A stretch of DNA of 25,123 nt from Candidatus Peregrinibacteria bacterium CG10_big_fil_rev_8_21_14_0_10_49_16. Its GTDB lineage: Bacteria; Patescibacteriota; Gracilibacteria; Peribacterales; Peribacteraceae. The position numbers and the translations under genes are program-made. This document shows, one piece after another, positions 1 through 6,285 of the stretch (positions are counted from its first letter, which is position 1; every line of letters begins with the position of its first letter). The stretch lies in contig PFDS01000045.1 of assembly GCA_002772605.1 (NCBI GenBank), forward strand, positions 1 through 25,123. Direction: 5' to 3'. Below the pieces are notes generated by a model. It did no database searches. It was not told the origin of the DNA and worked only from the letters and a program-made list of their open reading frames with translations.

Positions 1-420
1 CATCCATGCAGCTGGTACCAGTCATTCTGGTCGTGGAAGATGCGTACGGGATGGCAGATGGATAAACCGTTTGATGCATGTTGCCGGTCGGACACATTTA
101 CGGGGTTTTTGGAGCAGTGTCTTGAACATCTTCCCCATGGAATGGTCTCGACAATGTATGAGAAGTTTCTCGATAAGGGACCGCCGATAGATTATATTGG
201 ACGGTACGAGAACCTTATAGACGACCTCATTCTGGCTTTGTCATGTGCCGGTGAAGAATTTTCAGAACAAGCTATTCGTGCTATGCCGCCGGAGAATCAG
301 GCATATCGATTGCCCGAGTGGAGGGAGCGTTGTCGGTATACGCCCGAACTGCTCGAACGTGTTCAGGAAGCAGATAAAAGAGCGATAGAGCGGTTCGGGT
401 ATGAATACTGGACAATGTAA
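1..420 (+). CDS. Sulfotransferase-like protein, 3' part (5' end outside window)
   Basis: The frame is open from base 1 to the TAA at 418-420, so the N-terminus lies outside the window and the ATG at 40 is probably internal. The first visible residues (HPCSWYQSFW) and the later IGRYENLIDDL segment resemble the middle and end of sulfotransferase-family proteins, which often have an R-H-P-x-x-W segment and an IGRxExL segment before a C-terminal FGY. The family moves sulfate from PAPS to sugars, lipids or proteins. The PAPS-binding P-loop-like motif would be in the missing part, so activity cannot be judged. The gene is convergent with the methyltransferase gene, with 3 bp between stop codons. 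A CysC-family kinase 1.4 kb away would fit PAPS supply. Family assignment is from motif memory and moderate. Confidence 0.5.
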   Translation, partial: HPCSWYQSFWSWKMRTGWQMDKPFDACCRSDTFTGFLEQCLEHLPHGMVSTMYEKFLDKGPPIDYIGRYENLIDDLILALSCAGEEFSEQAIRAMPPENQAYRLPEWRERCRYTPELLERVQEADKRAIERFGYEYWTM

Positions 421-423
421 CTG

Positions 424-1266
424 TCAGGTTTGCACCTGAAGCCACAGGCTTCCTCCGGGGTTGTTTGCAGCCAGTGGAATAGAGGAAAGAAATGCATCAC
501 AGTGAAACTGAAACAGAAAGTCATTCCATAGAGTAATTTCAAAACGAGAATTGTATTGGAGAAAAGAGTGAAGAACATATGCCTCATTCCAGGATCGTCC
601 TTCTTCTATCCATGAGAGCGGGTAGTCGAATGGGTGAAAAATGTCATGGAAGTGGATGTGTACGCCCGAGCGGAGTCGCGGCAGCGCTTCCGTGAAGAGG
701 AAGTGGACATCGCTTTCGGCTTTGCACACATGACTGGAGTCAATGAAGAGAATGTCACCTGTCTGCAGTTCTTCAAAAAGGGCGGTAGGAATATCCTGCA
801 CTGGTTGCGCGTATAAATCACAGTGTGCGCGATCGATATCATTCATGACTTTTTGTAGTGTATGGGGAAAAGGATCAATGCATGCGTAGTAACAATCGTG
901 TGCGAACATATGTTTCTGGATATCCAGAAATATGCACGACGACCAACCGGAGCCCACTTCAATACAGCGTTGCGGTCGCAAAAAACGAAGCATCGCCTGC
1001 AAGACGATTGCATCTGCATATGAAAAATTTTTCCCGTCTTCGAAGTTGTAGTGCCAGTTGGGTTCCGATGTTTTAGGAAGCGGCTGCTCTCTGCATAGCG
1101 GCGCAAGTTGTTGCAGGAACTGCAGTTGTTCCTGTTCGCGAAGGTTGATGCCGGGGATGTCTTTATGGAGAATATGTGACTTTCTTCGTTGACGTACGTC
1201 TTCCTTATCCGGGATGGGAGAGTAAAAATGTCCATCATGCCACTGGTGGATTTCACTGGTGTGCAT
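424..1266 (-). CDS. Class I SAM-dependent methyltransferase (Methyltransf_24-like)
   Basis: The protein has 280 aa from the ATG at 1266. The SAM-binding glycine motif is visible as IEVGSGWSS (about residues 102-110), followed by an acidic CIDPFP segment, DILFIDSSH (about 171-179) and a GVHIHFHDIF segment (about 201-210). This arrangement is typical of small-molecule or sugar methyltransferases found in surface glycan clusters. The FEDGKNFSYADA segment before motif I is also characteristic of that family. The acceptor is unknown. A longer start at 1332 exists, but it would overlap the divergent nucleotidyltransferase gene, and a TACTTT box lies 8 nt before the 1266 start. No membrane segment or signal peptide is seen in the 280-aa form. 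Family is confident; substrate is not. Confidence 0.85.
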   Translation of the reverse strand: MHTSEIHQWHDGHFYSPIPDKEDVRQRRKSHILHKDIPGINLREQEQLQFLQQLAPLCREQPLPKTSEPNWHYNFEDGKNFSYADAIVLQAMLRFLRPQRCIEVGSGWSSCIFLDIQKHMFAHDCYYACIDPFPHTLQKVMNDIDRAHCDLYAQPVQDIPTALFEELQTGDILFIDSSHVCKAESDVHFLFTEALPRLRSGVHIHFHDIFHPFDYPLSWIEEGRSWNEAYVLHSFLQYNSRFEITLWNDFLFQFHCDAFLSSIPLAANNPGGSLWLQVQT

Positions 1267-1274
1267 CGTTAGAA

Positions 1275-1280
1275 AAAGTA
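1275..1280 (-). promoter_or_regulatory. Possible -10 box of the methyltransferase gene
   Basis: TACTTT on the minus strand ends 8 nt before the ATG at 1266. There is no clear -35 box. It is reported because the same box-to-start spacing recurs at other genes in this window; alone it is weak. Confidence 0.3.
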
Positions 1281-1310
1281 TTGCATTGATACCAAGAAGC
1301 ATGATAGTAC
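1281..1310 (+). promoter_or_regulatory. Possible promoter of the nucleotidyltransferase gene
   Basis: TTGCAT (1281-1286), an 18-nt spacer and TAGTAC (1305-1310) end 8 nt before the ATG at 1319. The match to consensus is modest. If used, the transcript would be leaderless or nearly so. Confidence 0.35.
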
Positions 1311-1318
1311 TGGATCCA

Positions 1319-1696
1319 ATGAAAACAGGCATCTTTATCGGCCGCTTCCAACCGTTTCATGACGGACATAGGAAGTGCGTGGCGAAGATTCTCGAAGAAC
1401 GCGATCATTGCATCATTCTCGTGCGTGATACGGAGCGTACTGAGAAAAATCCGTTCGACACAGCAAAGCGCACTGCCATGATTCGTGCACAGTTTCCGGA
1501 TGAATCTCAAGTGAGTATTGTGACGATTTCCGACCCTGGAGCGGATTTGTCCGTCTACATCGGGCGCGATGTGGGTTACGAACTCATTCAGCTCGACACC
1601 CAGACGGAGCAGATTTCCGCAACGGATCTCCGCAGGAAGCTCTACGAAGAAGCGGGGAAGGAGTATGACAAAAACGCTCCGCAGAAAGTTCGATGA
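1319..1696 (+). CDS. Small HxGH nucleotidyltransferase (cytidylyl-/adenylyltransferase superfamily)
   Basis: The protein has 125 aa. It starts with a nucleotide-binding loop GRFQPFHDGH (residues 8-17), holding the HxGH signature of the nucleotidyltransferase alpha/beta phosphodiesterase superfamily, and has ISATDLRR (residues 99-106) in place of the usual ISxTxIR segment. Such enzymes join a nucleotide to a phosphorylated acceptor with release of pyrophosphate; NMN adenylyltransferases and glycerol-phosphate cytidylyltransferases are examples. The acceptor cannot be read from the sequence. The ATG at 1319 is chosen because residues 2-17 form the usual N-terminal strand and loop; the open frame upstream to 1259 encodes nothing family-like. 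The last codons and the stop run into a repeat element (1693-1760). The CysC-like kinase follows on the same strand. Confidence 0.8.
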   Translation: MKTGIFIGRFQPFHDGHRKCVAKILEERDHCIILVRDTERTEKNPFDTAKRTAMIRAQFPDESQVSIVTISDPGADLSVYIGRDVGYELIQLDTQTEQISATDLRRKLYEEAGKEYDKNAPQKVR

Positions 1697-1760
1697 TCCT
1701 TCGAGACGATTTTTTGTGCATGGATTCGTGGCTTCGCGTGTCGAAGCACCTCAGGATGAT
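1693..1760. repeat. Short copy of a dispersed palindromic repeat
   Basis: Outer arms atgatcct (1693-1700) and aggatgat (1753-1760) pair at 7 of 8 positions. Inner arms tcgagacg (1701-1708) and cgtgtcga (1737-1744) also pair at 7 of 8. Positions 1712-1734 are the exact reverse complement of 1942-1964 (23 nt), and gcacctcaggatga (1746-1759) recurs at 1970-1983. It is therefore the same family as the element inside the kinase gene. The element includes the stop codon of the nucleotidyltransferase gene and ends 5 nt before the -10-like box of the kinase gene. Confidence 0.8.
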
Positions 1761-1762
1761 AC

Positions 1763-1771
1763 TGCTATACT
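1763..1771 (+). promoter_or_regulatory. Extended -10 promoter of the CysC-like gene
   Basis: TGCTATACT matches an extended -10 (TG-n-TATACT) and ends 9 nt before the ATG at 1781. No clear -35 is visible; that region lies in the repeat element. The mRNA would start within about 3 nt of the ATG. Confidence 0.5.
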
Positions 1772-1780
1772 CTTATACCT

Positions 1781-2428
1781 ATGTCTACTTTTCCCATAAT
1801 TTGGCTAACAGGCAATTCCGGTGCCGGGAAGACGACGCTCGCGGAGGGGATGAAGGAGTATTTCAATGGAGATGCATTGTGTCGACCCTTCGTGGCAAAT
1901 GTTTTGTGTCATGGTGAGGTGCTTTCGAAACAAAGTGGAGAAAGCCACGAATCCATGCACAAAACATTTGCACCTCAGGATGACACAATGCATCCGCTCT
2001 TCCGTCGCATCCTCATCCTTGATGGCGACGAAATGCGTGCCACTGTATCCGTCGACGAAGGATTTTCTCGTGAAGATCGCCGTCGGCATAACTTGCGTGT
2101 TGCGCGCCTGGCAAAGCTCTTTCAGTCTCACGGTTTTCTTGTCATCGTTGCTGTTATTGCGCCTTTCCAATCCGTCCGCGATGAGCTGACAGAGATTTGC
2201 GATCCGTTGTGGGTGTACGTCAAACGCTCCAACTTGGAAGCGGACGATCATCCGTATGAAGCGCCGGAACATCCCGCAATCGTGGTTGACAATGATGAAG
2301 TGGGGATCGAGGAGGGAAGAGAAATGTTGAAGGGATTTATTGAGGAAAAAGTAAGGGGAAAAGTGGCGCTCGGTAGTGTGTCTATAAACCTATCTCCTCC
2401 GCCACCCCCTTCATTGCTTCCAGTGTGA
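1781..2428 (+). CDS. CysC-family (APS kinase-like) P-loop kinase with repeat-derived insertion
   Basis: The protein has 215 aa. The Walker A loop GNSGAGKT is at residues 11-18. The LDGDEMR segment (80-86), GFSREDRRRHNLR, an IAPFQSVRDEL segment and DHPYEAPEHPAI follow the APS kinase order, a family that makes PAPS from APS and ATP. Two things are odd. Walker A and LDGD are about 62 residues apart instead of roughly 20-25; the extra residues (about 33-71) are encoded by the palindromic repeat at 1872-1993. The usual APS-binding lid (KGLYKKAR to FTGI) between the VYV strand and DPYEAP is missing, so APS may not be the substrate; related kinases act on other nucleotide-activated compounds. The proline-rich C-terminus (from about residue 201) overlaps the convergent HD gene by 47 bp. 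Confidence 0.75.
   Translation: MSTFPIIWLTGNSGAGKTTLAEGMKEYFNGDALCRPFVANVLCHGEVLSKQSGESHESMHKTFAPQDDTMHPLFRRILILDGDEMRATVSVDEGFSREDRRRHNLRVARLAKLFQSHGFLVIVAVIAPFQSVRDELTEICDPLWVYVKRSNLEADDHPYEAPEHPAIVVDNDEVGIEEGREMLKGFIEEKVRGKVALGSVSINLSPPPPPSLLPV
1872..1993. repeat. 122-bp near-palindromic repeat inserted in the CysC-like ORF
   Basis: Outer arms atgcattgtgtc (1872-1883) and gacacaatgcat (1982-1993) are perfect 12-nt inverted copies. Inner arms 1896-1914 and 1953-1970 pair over 18 nt with one extra base. A third pair, around 1920-1926 and 1940-1946, closes a loop at about 1927-1939. Between the outer and inner arms the two sides differ in a short block. A second inverted register also exists: 1906-1922 and 1970-1986 pair at 15 of 17. 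The element shares 23-nt and 14-nt exact blocks with 1693-1760. The host reading frame stays open throughout. It resembles in style the Rickettsia palindromic elements that sit in frame within genes; homology to them is not claimed. Confidence 0.88.
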
Positions 2429-2981
2429 TCGCGATCAACTCATCGAGTTCCATATCGAGGAGCTCATTGCATTTTGCAATTTGTTCACGATCGACCTGTG
2501 CGGCAAAACTCTTGTCTTTCATTTTCTTCTTCACGCTTTTGACTTCGGTGTCGGCGATCTTCTTACTTGGTCGCACGAGGGTGACTGCGATGATGAATCC
2601 GGTAAGTTCATCAACGCAATACAAGGCTTTGCGCAGCATGGTATCGAGCGGATACTCCTCTCCGTAGTGGTGCGCGTAGTGCGAACGAATGTCTGCGAGG
2701 AGCTCTGGCGGTGCATCAATACCCTCGAGCATCTTTTTGAGTTCGTCTCCGCAGTGCTTCTCCCAGTCTTTGTCCAGACTGTCCCAGTCGAGGTCATGCA
2801 GCATGCCTGCCACTTTCCATGTTTCCGGATCCCCTCCGAATTTTTTTGCCAAAGCCTCCATGGCCGCTCCCGTGGCGATCAAATGTGCTTTTGTGCGTGT
2901 TGCATGCTCTTCGAGAAGCCCGTGTGCTGCAGGAAGTAAGTGTCCGTAATTGGCATGTTGAAGGAGAGAAGAATTAGTCAT
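2382..2981 (-). CDS. HD-domain protein (putative phosphohydrolase)
   Basis: The protein has 199 aa. An early His (H33), the paired MLHDLDWD motif (H62-D63) and a later Asp in YCVDELTGF give the H...HD...D metal-ligand pattern of HD-superfamily hydrolases. The KAHLIATGAAMEALAKKFG helix before the HD motif is typical of small uncharacterised HD proteins. Substrates in this family include nucleotides and other phosphate esters; none can be assigned here. No membrane segment is present. The C-terminal region is rich in Lys, Glu and Leu. The gene is convergent with the CysC-like gene and overlaps it by 47 bp. A TAGAAT box lies 8 nt before the ATG. Confidence 0.8.
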   Translation of the reverse strand: MTNSSLLQHANYGHLLPAAHGLLEEHATRTKAHLIATGAAMEALAKKFGGDPETWKVAGMLHDLDWDSLDKDWEKHCGDELKKMLEGIDAPPELLADIRSHYAHHYGEEYPLDTMLRKALYCVDELTGFIIAVTLVRPSKKIADTEVKSVKKKMKDKSFAAQVDREQIAKCNELLDMELDELIAITLEAMKGVAEEIGL

Positions 2982-2989
2982 AGAAATTT

Positions 2990-2995
2990 ATTCTA
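2990..2995 (-). promoter_or_regulatory. -10 box of the HD-domain gene
   Basis: TAGAAT on the minus strand lies 8 nt before the ATG at 2981, in an AT-rich stretch. No good -35 is seen. The predicted transcript is leaderless. Confidence 0.4.
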
Positions 2996-3030
2996 TAACT
3001 ATTTTTGGCTAAATGTGCGCTCATATTATT

Positions 3031-3058
3031 TTACAAAATAAAATTATTATGCTAGAAT
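3031..3058 (+). promoter_or_regulatory. Promoter of the hypothetical gene at 3066
   Basis: TTACAA (3031-3036), a 16-nt spacer and an extended -10 TGCTAGAAT (3050-3058) precede the ATG at 3066 by 7 nt. A perfect TATAAT at 3058-3063 is too close to the start to serve unless a downstream codon is used. The arrangement predicts a leaderless mRNA. Confidence 0.5.
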
Positions 3059-3065
3059 ATAATTC

Positions 3066-3884
3066 ATGGAAACAAATAACGCAGAGTCTCTGTCACAGAA
3101 TGTAACCTTGAATGGTCACTCTCTTGATTTCGAGGAAATATATCGTATTGCAAGAGAGCGATGGGATGAGGTGTTTAATAAGGAAACTATTTGTGGATAC
3201 GTGAGTGAATTGGAACACATGGAAGAAGGTAGTCTCAAAGGTTCCCCGGCGTATGAACATATGCGTCAGGCCCGAAAAGAGTGCTTCAATATTCAGGCTG
3301 TTTGGTTGCTTCTTGATAAGGAACATGAAGTCCCTCCGGAACTGTCGGAAGCGAAGCGTTGGTTGGGGAAAGCGAAACTGAAGAGCGAGAAACGCAGGAA
3401 GGGATATCACAAACTCCGAGAGTTTTTTGCTCAGGGAAAACAGAACAACCTTCCGGATTTTGACGTCTCTGACAATGAATCGTTCTTTGAAGAGTATCAA
3501 AGGATCTTACAGGAAATTGCTGAGGATCTTGATAAAGACTATTTGGCATTTGAAGATGAGGTTGATGGCAATGCAGTAGAGCCCTACCATGATTTTCGCA
3601 AAGAACGCATTCGTATGGTCGCTGCTTTGGTGAAGGTAGTCTCTCTTACACATCCTGAGGATAAAAAGTTACAGGAGCTGGCAGATGATTTCGCAGAGGT
3701 GCACAGCGCACTAGGGAAGGCAAATGATGAACTCGAAGACAAGAGAAATGACGGACGTATGGATGTGCAAAAAATGAAAGGAGTGACAATTGATTGGAGT
3801 GATAAAAAAGTATTCGTTCATGAAAAATTAAAGAAAAAAGTTCGTAAACTGCTCAAGAAGATCAAGTTGCGCCGGCAGTCGTAG
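3066..3884 (+). CDS. Hypothetical protein, possible CHAD-like helical domain
   Basis: The protein has 272 aa, highly charged, with no signal peptide or membrane segment. It appears mostly alpha-helical. A segment near residues 175-220 (YHDFRKERIRM, then LADDFAEVHSALGKANDELE) resembles the H-x-x-RK-x-x-R-x-R and LG-x-x-ND features of CHAD domains, which bind polyphosphate or other anions. The match is partial and the assignment is a guess. The C-terminus is strongly basic (KLKKKVRKLLKKIKLRRQS), which would suit binding to nucleic acid or another polyanion. The gene is convergent with the LysRS gene, with 10 bp between stop codons and no clear terminator. The ATG follows an extended -10 box by 7 nt, which supports this start. 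Confidence 0.6.
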   Translation: METNNAESLSQNVTLNGHSLDFEEIYRIARERWDEVFNKETICGYVSELEHMEEGSLKGSPAYEHMRQARKECFNIQAVWLLLDKEHEVPPELSEAKRWLGKAKLKSEKRRKGYHKLREFFAQGKQNNLPDFDVSDNESFFEEYQRILQEIAEDLDKDYLAFEDEVDGNAVEPYHDFRKERIRMVAALVKVVSLTHPEDKKLQELADDFAEVHSALGKANDELEDKRNDGRMDVQKMKGVTIDWSDKKVFVHEKLKKKVRKLLKKIKLRRQS

Positions 3885-3894
3885 CAGAGCTTCC

Positions 3895-5511
3895 TTAGAG
3901 CAGTTTTCTTAGGTGTTGTAGGACGTCCTCTTTCTTCATTGTCCCCAGAAACCACCCAACCTGCGGACCATTCGTGCGGCCGAGGAACATCTGGTAGAGC
4001 GGCTGGAAAAGCTTTTTTGGTTCGATGCCGGTTTCTTCTTTTATGGCATGAATGGTTTCGTGAATGGTTTTTCCACTCCAATCAGAAAGATTCGCTAGAG
4101 CATCTGTGAGTTTTGAAAGCGCAACTTTCTGGTCATCATCGAGTGTCAGGTCAGATGGTGGTGTATCGAGGATTGTAAATTTGTACTCATCCGGTGCGTA
4201 GTTATCAAGCCAGTACTGTACGTATTGCGCGCGCTCCTGAAGTTCCTTCTTTTCATTCTCTGTAAGCGGGGACTCTTTGAGTTTTTCTGCTTCCTCTTCC
4301 AGATCTAAATGTGGCATTTGCAAAACAAAACTCATCACCGAGAAACGCATGTGCCATAGATTTTCCGGGTCTTTGCTTGGATCAAGTTGGCAGAGTTGGT
4401 ACGTGCGTGCGTAGTCGGGGTTCGGTTCCGGGTGACGTTTGAACTCATGGTCCGCAAGACGGTCGTACTCGTCGAAGAGAAGAGGAATGGTGTTTCCGTA
4501 GGGATCGAAGTCTACAGGATGATTGGCTTGTTTGCGCATCATGAGGAGCTTGAGGATCTTTGGTGGAAGAAGGTCGCTCATGTGTTTTGATGTTGCTCCC
4601 AGGCCTTTGCTGGCACTCATTTTCTTTCCACCGGAAATCGTGATGAATTCGTAGGGAATGTTCACAGGTTCGGGGTAGTGAAAAATCTCTTTCGTGATGT
4701 GTGCGCCGATGTCGCGTGATCCGCCGGCAGCGGAGTGGTCTTTGCCGCATCCTTCAATGTGCACACCGAGCACTTTCCACTTTGCGGGCCACTCCACTTT
4801 CCAGGCGAGTTTGCCGTTCCCATTCAATGGACTGATCTCTCCTTCGTGTCCGCAACCCTCTGCCCAGCTCACGAGATCTTTCTTGCAGACGTATGTCACG
4901 AGTTCTGTTTTGTTATTCCATGATGTGACTTGCGTGGTGCCGATCTTGCCGCACTGTGGGCAAATTATCTGAAGTGGATACCAGTCATCCGGTTTCACGC
5001 TGCCACTGACTTCTCTGTAGATAGTGCGAATATCTGCCGCACCGTGTAATGCTTCGCGAATCACATCGTTAAATTCCCCCGCTTCATAGAGCGGACGCAG
5101 GTGGTAAAACTCAACAGGGAATTGAAGTTTCCTTACAACATCTGCAAATTCGTCACCGAACACCATTGCGTAATTTTTTGCCATGGAAACTTTTCCATCA
5201 ATTTCGATGTTGTAGTTGGGAACAGTGTAGAGTGGTCGTCCCATGTGCGGTTTGTATTTTTTGGCATCAATGTACACGGGAAGTCCGTCCATGGGATCGA
5301 ACTCGTTCAACTCGAACCGAAATGTGTTCTTGATTCCTTCAAGACTCAGCATCTGTCCGATGAGTCCGTGGATGACGACACCGCGAAGACTCCCCACATG
5401 CACGCGTCCGGAGAGAGTTTTCTCATCACGAATGAGGAGTAACGTGCCGTCTGCAATCTCTTGTGCAAAACGCTCTTTGATTTCTTCGACAATGTGATCG
5501 GCCCAGATCAT
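3895..5511 (-). CDS. lysK: Lysyl-tRNA synthetase, class I
   Basis: The protein has 538 aa. The class I signatures are visible: HVGS (38-41, the HIGH equivalent, within SGRVHVGSLRG) and KMSASKG (297-303, the KMSKS equivalent). A cysteine pair CPQCG (C184, C187) followed by further Cys in YVCKK and EGCGHEG suggests the zinc-binding insert known in class I LysRS. The enzyme activates lysine with ATP and charges tRNA-Lys. This form is typical of archaea and occurs in scattered bacteria, while most bacteria use the unrelated class II enzyme. The gene is divergent from the ribosomal run. The ATG at 5511 is preceded by an extended -10 box 7 nt upstream. The symbol lysS is also used for this enzyme. 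Confidence 0.93.
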   Translation of the reverse strand: MIWADHIVEEIKERFAQEIADGTLLLIRDEKTLSGRVHVGSLRGVVIHGLIGQMLSLEGIKNTFRFELNEFDPMDGLPVYIDAKKYKPHMGRPLYTVPNYNIEIDGKVSMAKNYAMVFGDEFADVVRKLQFPVEFYHLRPLYEAGEFNDVIREALHGAADIRTIYREVSGSVKPDDWYPLQIICPQCGKIGTTQVTSWNNKTELVTYVCKKDLVSWAEGCGHEGEISPLNGNGKLAWKVEWPAKWKVLGVHIEGCGKDHSAAGGSRDIGAHITKEIFHYPEPVNIPYEFITISGGKKMSASKGLGATSKHMSDLLPPKILKLLMMRKQANHPVDFDPYGNTIPLLFDEYDRLADHEFKRHPEPNPDYARTYQLCQLDPSKDPENLWHMRFSVMSFVLQMPHLDLEEEAEKLKESPLTENEKKELQERAQYVQYWLDNYAPDEYKFTILDTPPSDLTLDDDQKVALSKLTDALANLSDWSGKTIHETIHAIKEETGIEPKKLFQPLYQMFLGRTNGPQVGWFLGTMKKEDVLQHLRKLL

Positions 5512-5518
5512 GGAATGG

Positions 5519-5527
5519 AGAATACCA
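5519..5527 (-). promoter_or_regulatory. Extended -10 promoter of the LysRS gene
   Basis: TGGTATTCT on the minus strand (TG-n-TATTCT) ends 7 nt before the ATG at 5511. The -35 region is poor. A leaderless transcript is predicted. Confidence 0.45.
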
Positions 5528-5564
5528 GTGTTACTTTGTGTGATCTATTTTTCCGCGAAATGTA

Positions 5565-5594
5565 TTGACTTCTCATCTTTCTGGGCCCTACACT
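5565..5594 (+). promoter_or_regulatory. Promoter of the ribosomal protein run
   Basis: TTGACT (5565-5570), an 18-nt spacer and TACACT (5589-5594) form the best sigma-70-type promoter before rplC. Transcription would begin near 5601, giving a leader of about 70 nt. That leader holds a small stem (ttgtc 5623-5627, gacaa 5634-5638, 6-nt loop), which is too weak to call a regulatory structure. Confidence 0.6.
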
Positions 5595-5670
5595 CTTTTT
5601 GAACTCACGTTCTTCCTTTCCGTTGTCTTTTACGACAAGGCGGAACTTTATTTCTTTGAACCTCTGAGCT

Positions 5671-6285
5671 ATGAATGTTGGCTGTATTGCCAAGAAGATC
5701 GGCATGTCTCGTGTCTTCCTTGATAGTGGGGAAAGCGTTCCCGTGACGTACGTGTCGGTGGAGCCGCATACGGTGGTTCGCACAAAAACCGATGAAAAAG
5801 ACGGATATAAAGCCGTTATTCTTGGTATACATCCCAGCATCAAGAAGACGCGCAAGGGGAAAGAACTCAAGAAGTATCGTCGGCAAAAAGAGTGGAAGGT
5901 GGATTCTCTCGATGGCTTGGAACAGGGCAAAGAGCTGAAAGATGACCTTTTTCCTGAAGAAGGAGGCAAAGTAACGGTTACAGGTGTTACGAAAGGTAAG
6001 GGGTTTCAAGGCGTCGTCAAACGCCATGGATTTCATGGAGGTCCGGGTTCCCACGGATCCCACCACCATCGAGAGCCGGGTTCTGTGGGAATGAAGGAAT
6101 GGCCCGGGCGCGTGTTAAAAGGGCGAAAATTACCGGGACAGATGGGGAAAAAACAATGTACGCTCCACCACCGTCCTGTTGTCTCGTGTAATAGAGAAAA
6201 GGGCTTAATTGCCATTAAAGGACAAATTCCTGGTCCAAATGGCGCATATGTCTATATTACTTTCGAAAGCACTGATACCCAATGA
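5671..6285 (+). CDS. rplC: 50S ribosomal protein L3 (uL3)
   Basis: The protein has 204 aa, near the usual 209. The N-terminal GCIAKKIGMSRVF matches the start of L3, and the signature stretch from GKGFQGVVKRHGFHGGPGSHGS to GKKLPGQMG-like GRKLPGQMGKKQ is intact. L3 binds 23S rRNA early in 50S assembly and its extended loop reaches the peptidyl transferase centre. It is the first gene of the run here; the usual upstream rpsJ is absent. The stop overlaps the rplD start by 4 nt (ATGA). No Shine-Dalgarno sequence is seen before the ATG. Confidence 0.97.
   Translation: MNVGCIAKKIGMSRVFLDSGESVPVTYVSVEPHTVVRTKTDEKDGYKAVILGIHPSIKKTRKGKELKKYRRQKEWKVDSLDGLEQGKELKDDLFPEEGGKVTVTGVTKGKGFQGVVKRHGFHGGPGSHGSHHHREPGSVGMKEWPGRVLKGRKLPGQMGKKQCTLHHRPVVSCNREKGLIAIKGQIPGPNGAYVYITFESTDTQ

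Noticed and set aside
634..1076. Plus-strand open frames opposite the methyltransferase
   Set aside because: They lie fully antisense to a gene with clear motifs and show no family features.
1267..1332. Longer N-terminus for the methyltransferase starting at 1332
   Set aside because: It would overlap the start of the divergent nucleotidyltransferase gene, adds a hydrophobic stretch not typical of the family, and a -10-like box lies just before the shorter start.
3651..3665. catcctgagga in the 3066 gene as a third copy of the palindromic repeat
   Set aside because: Only about 10 nt match, with no flanking arms; likely chance.
5623..5638. Hairpin in the rplC leader as an autoregulatory site
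   Set aside because: The stem is only 5 bp and resembles no known r-protein target.
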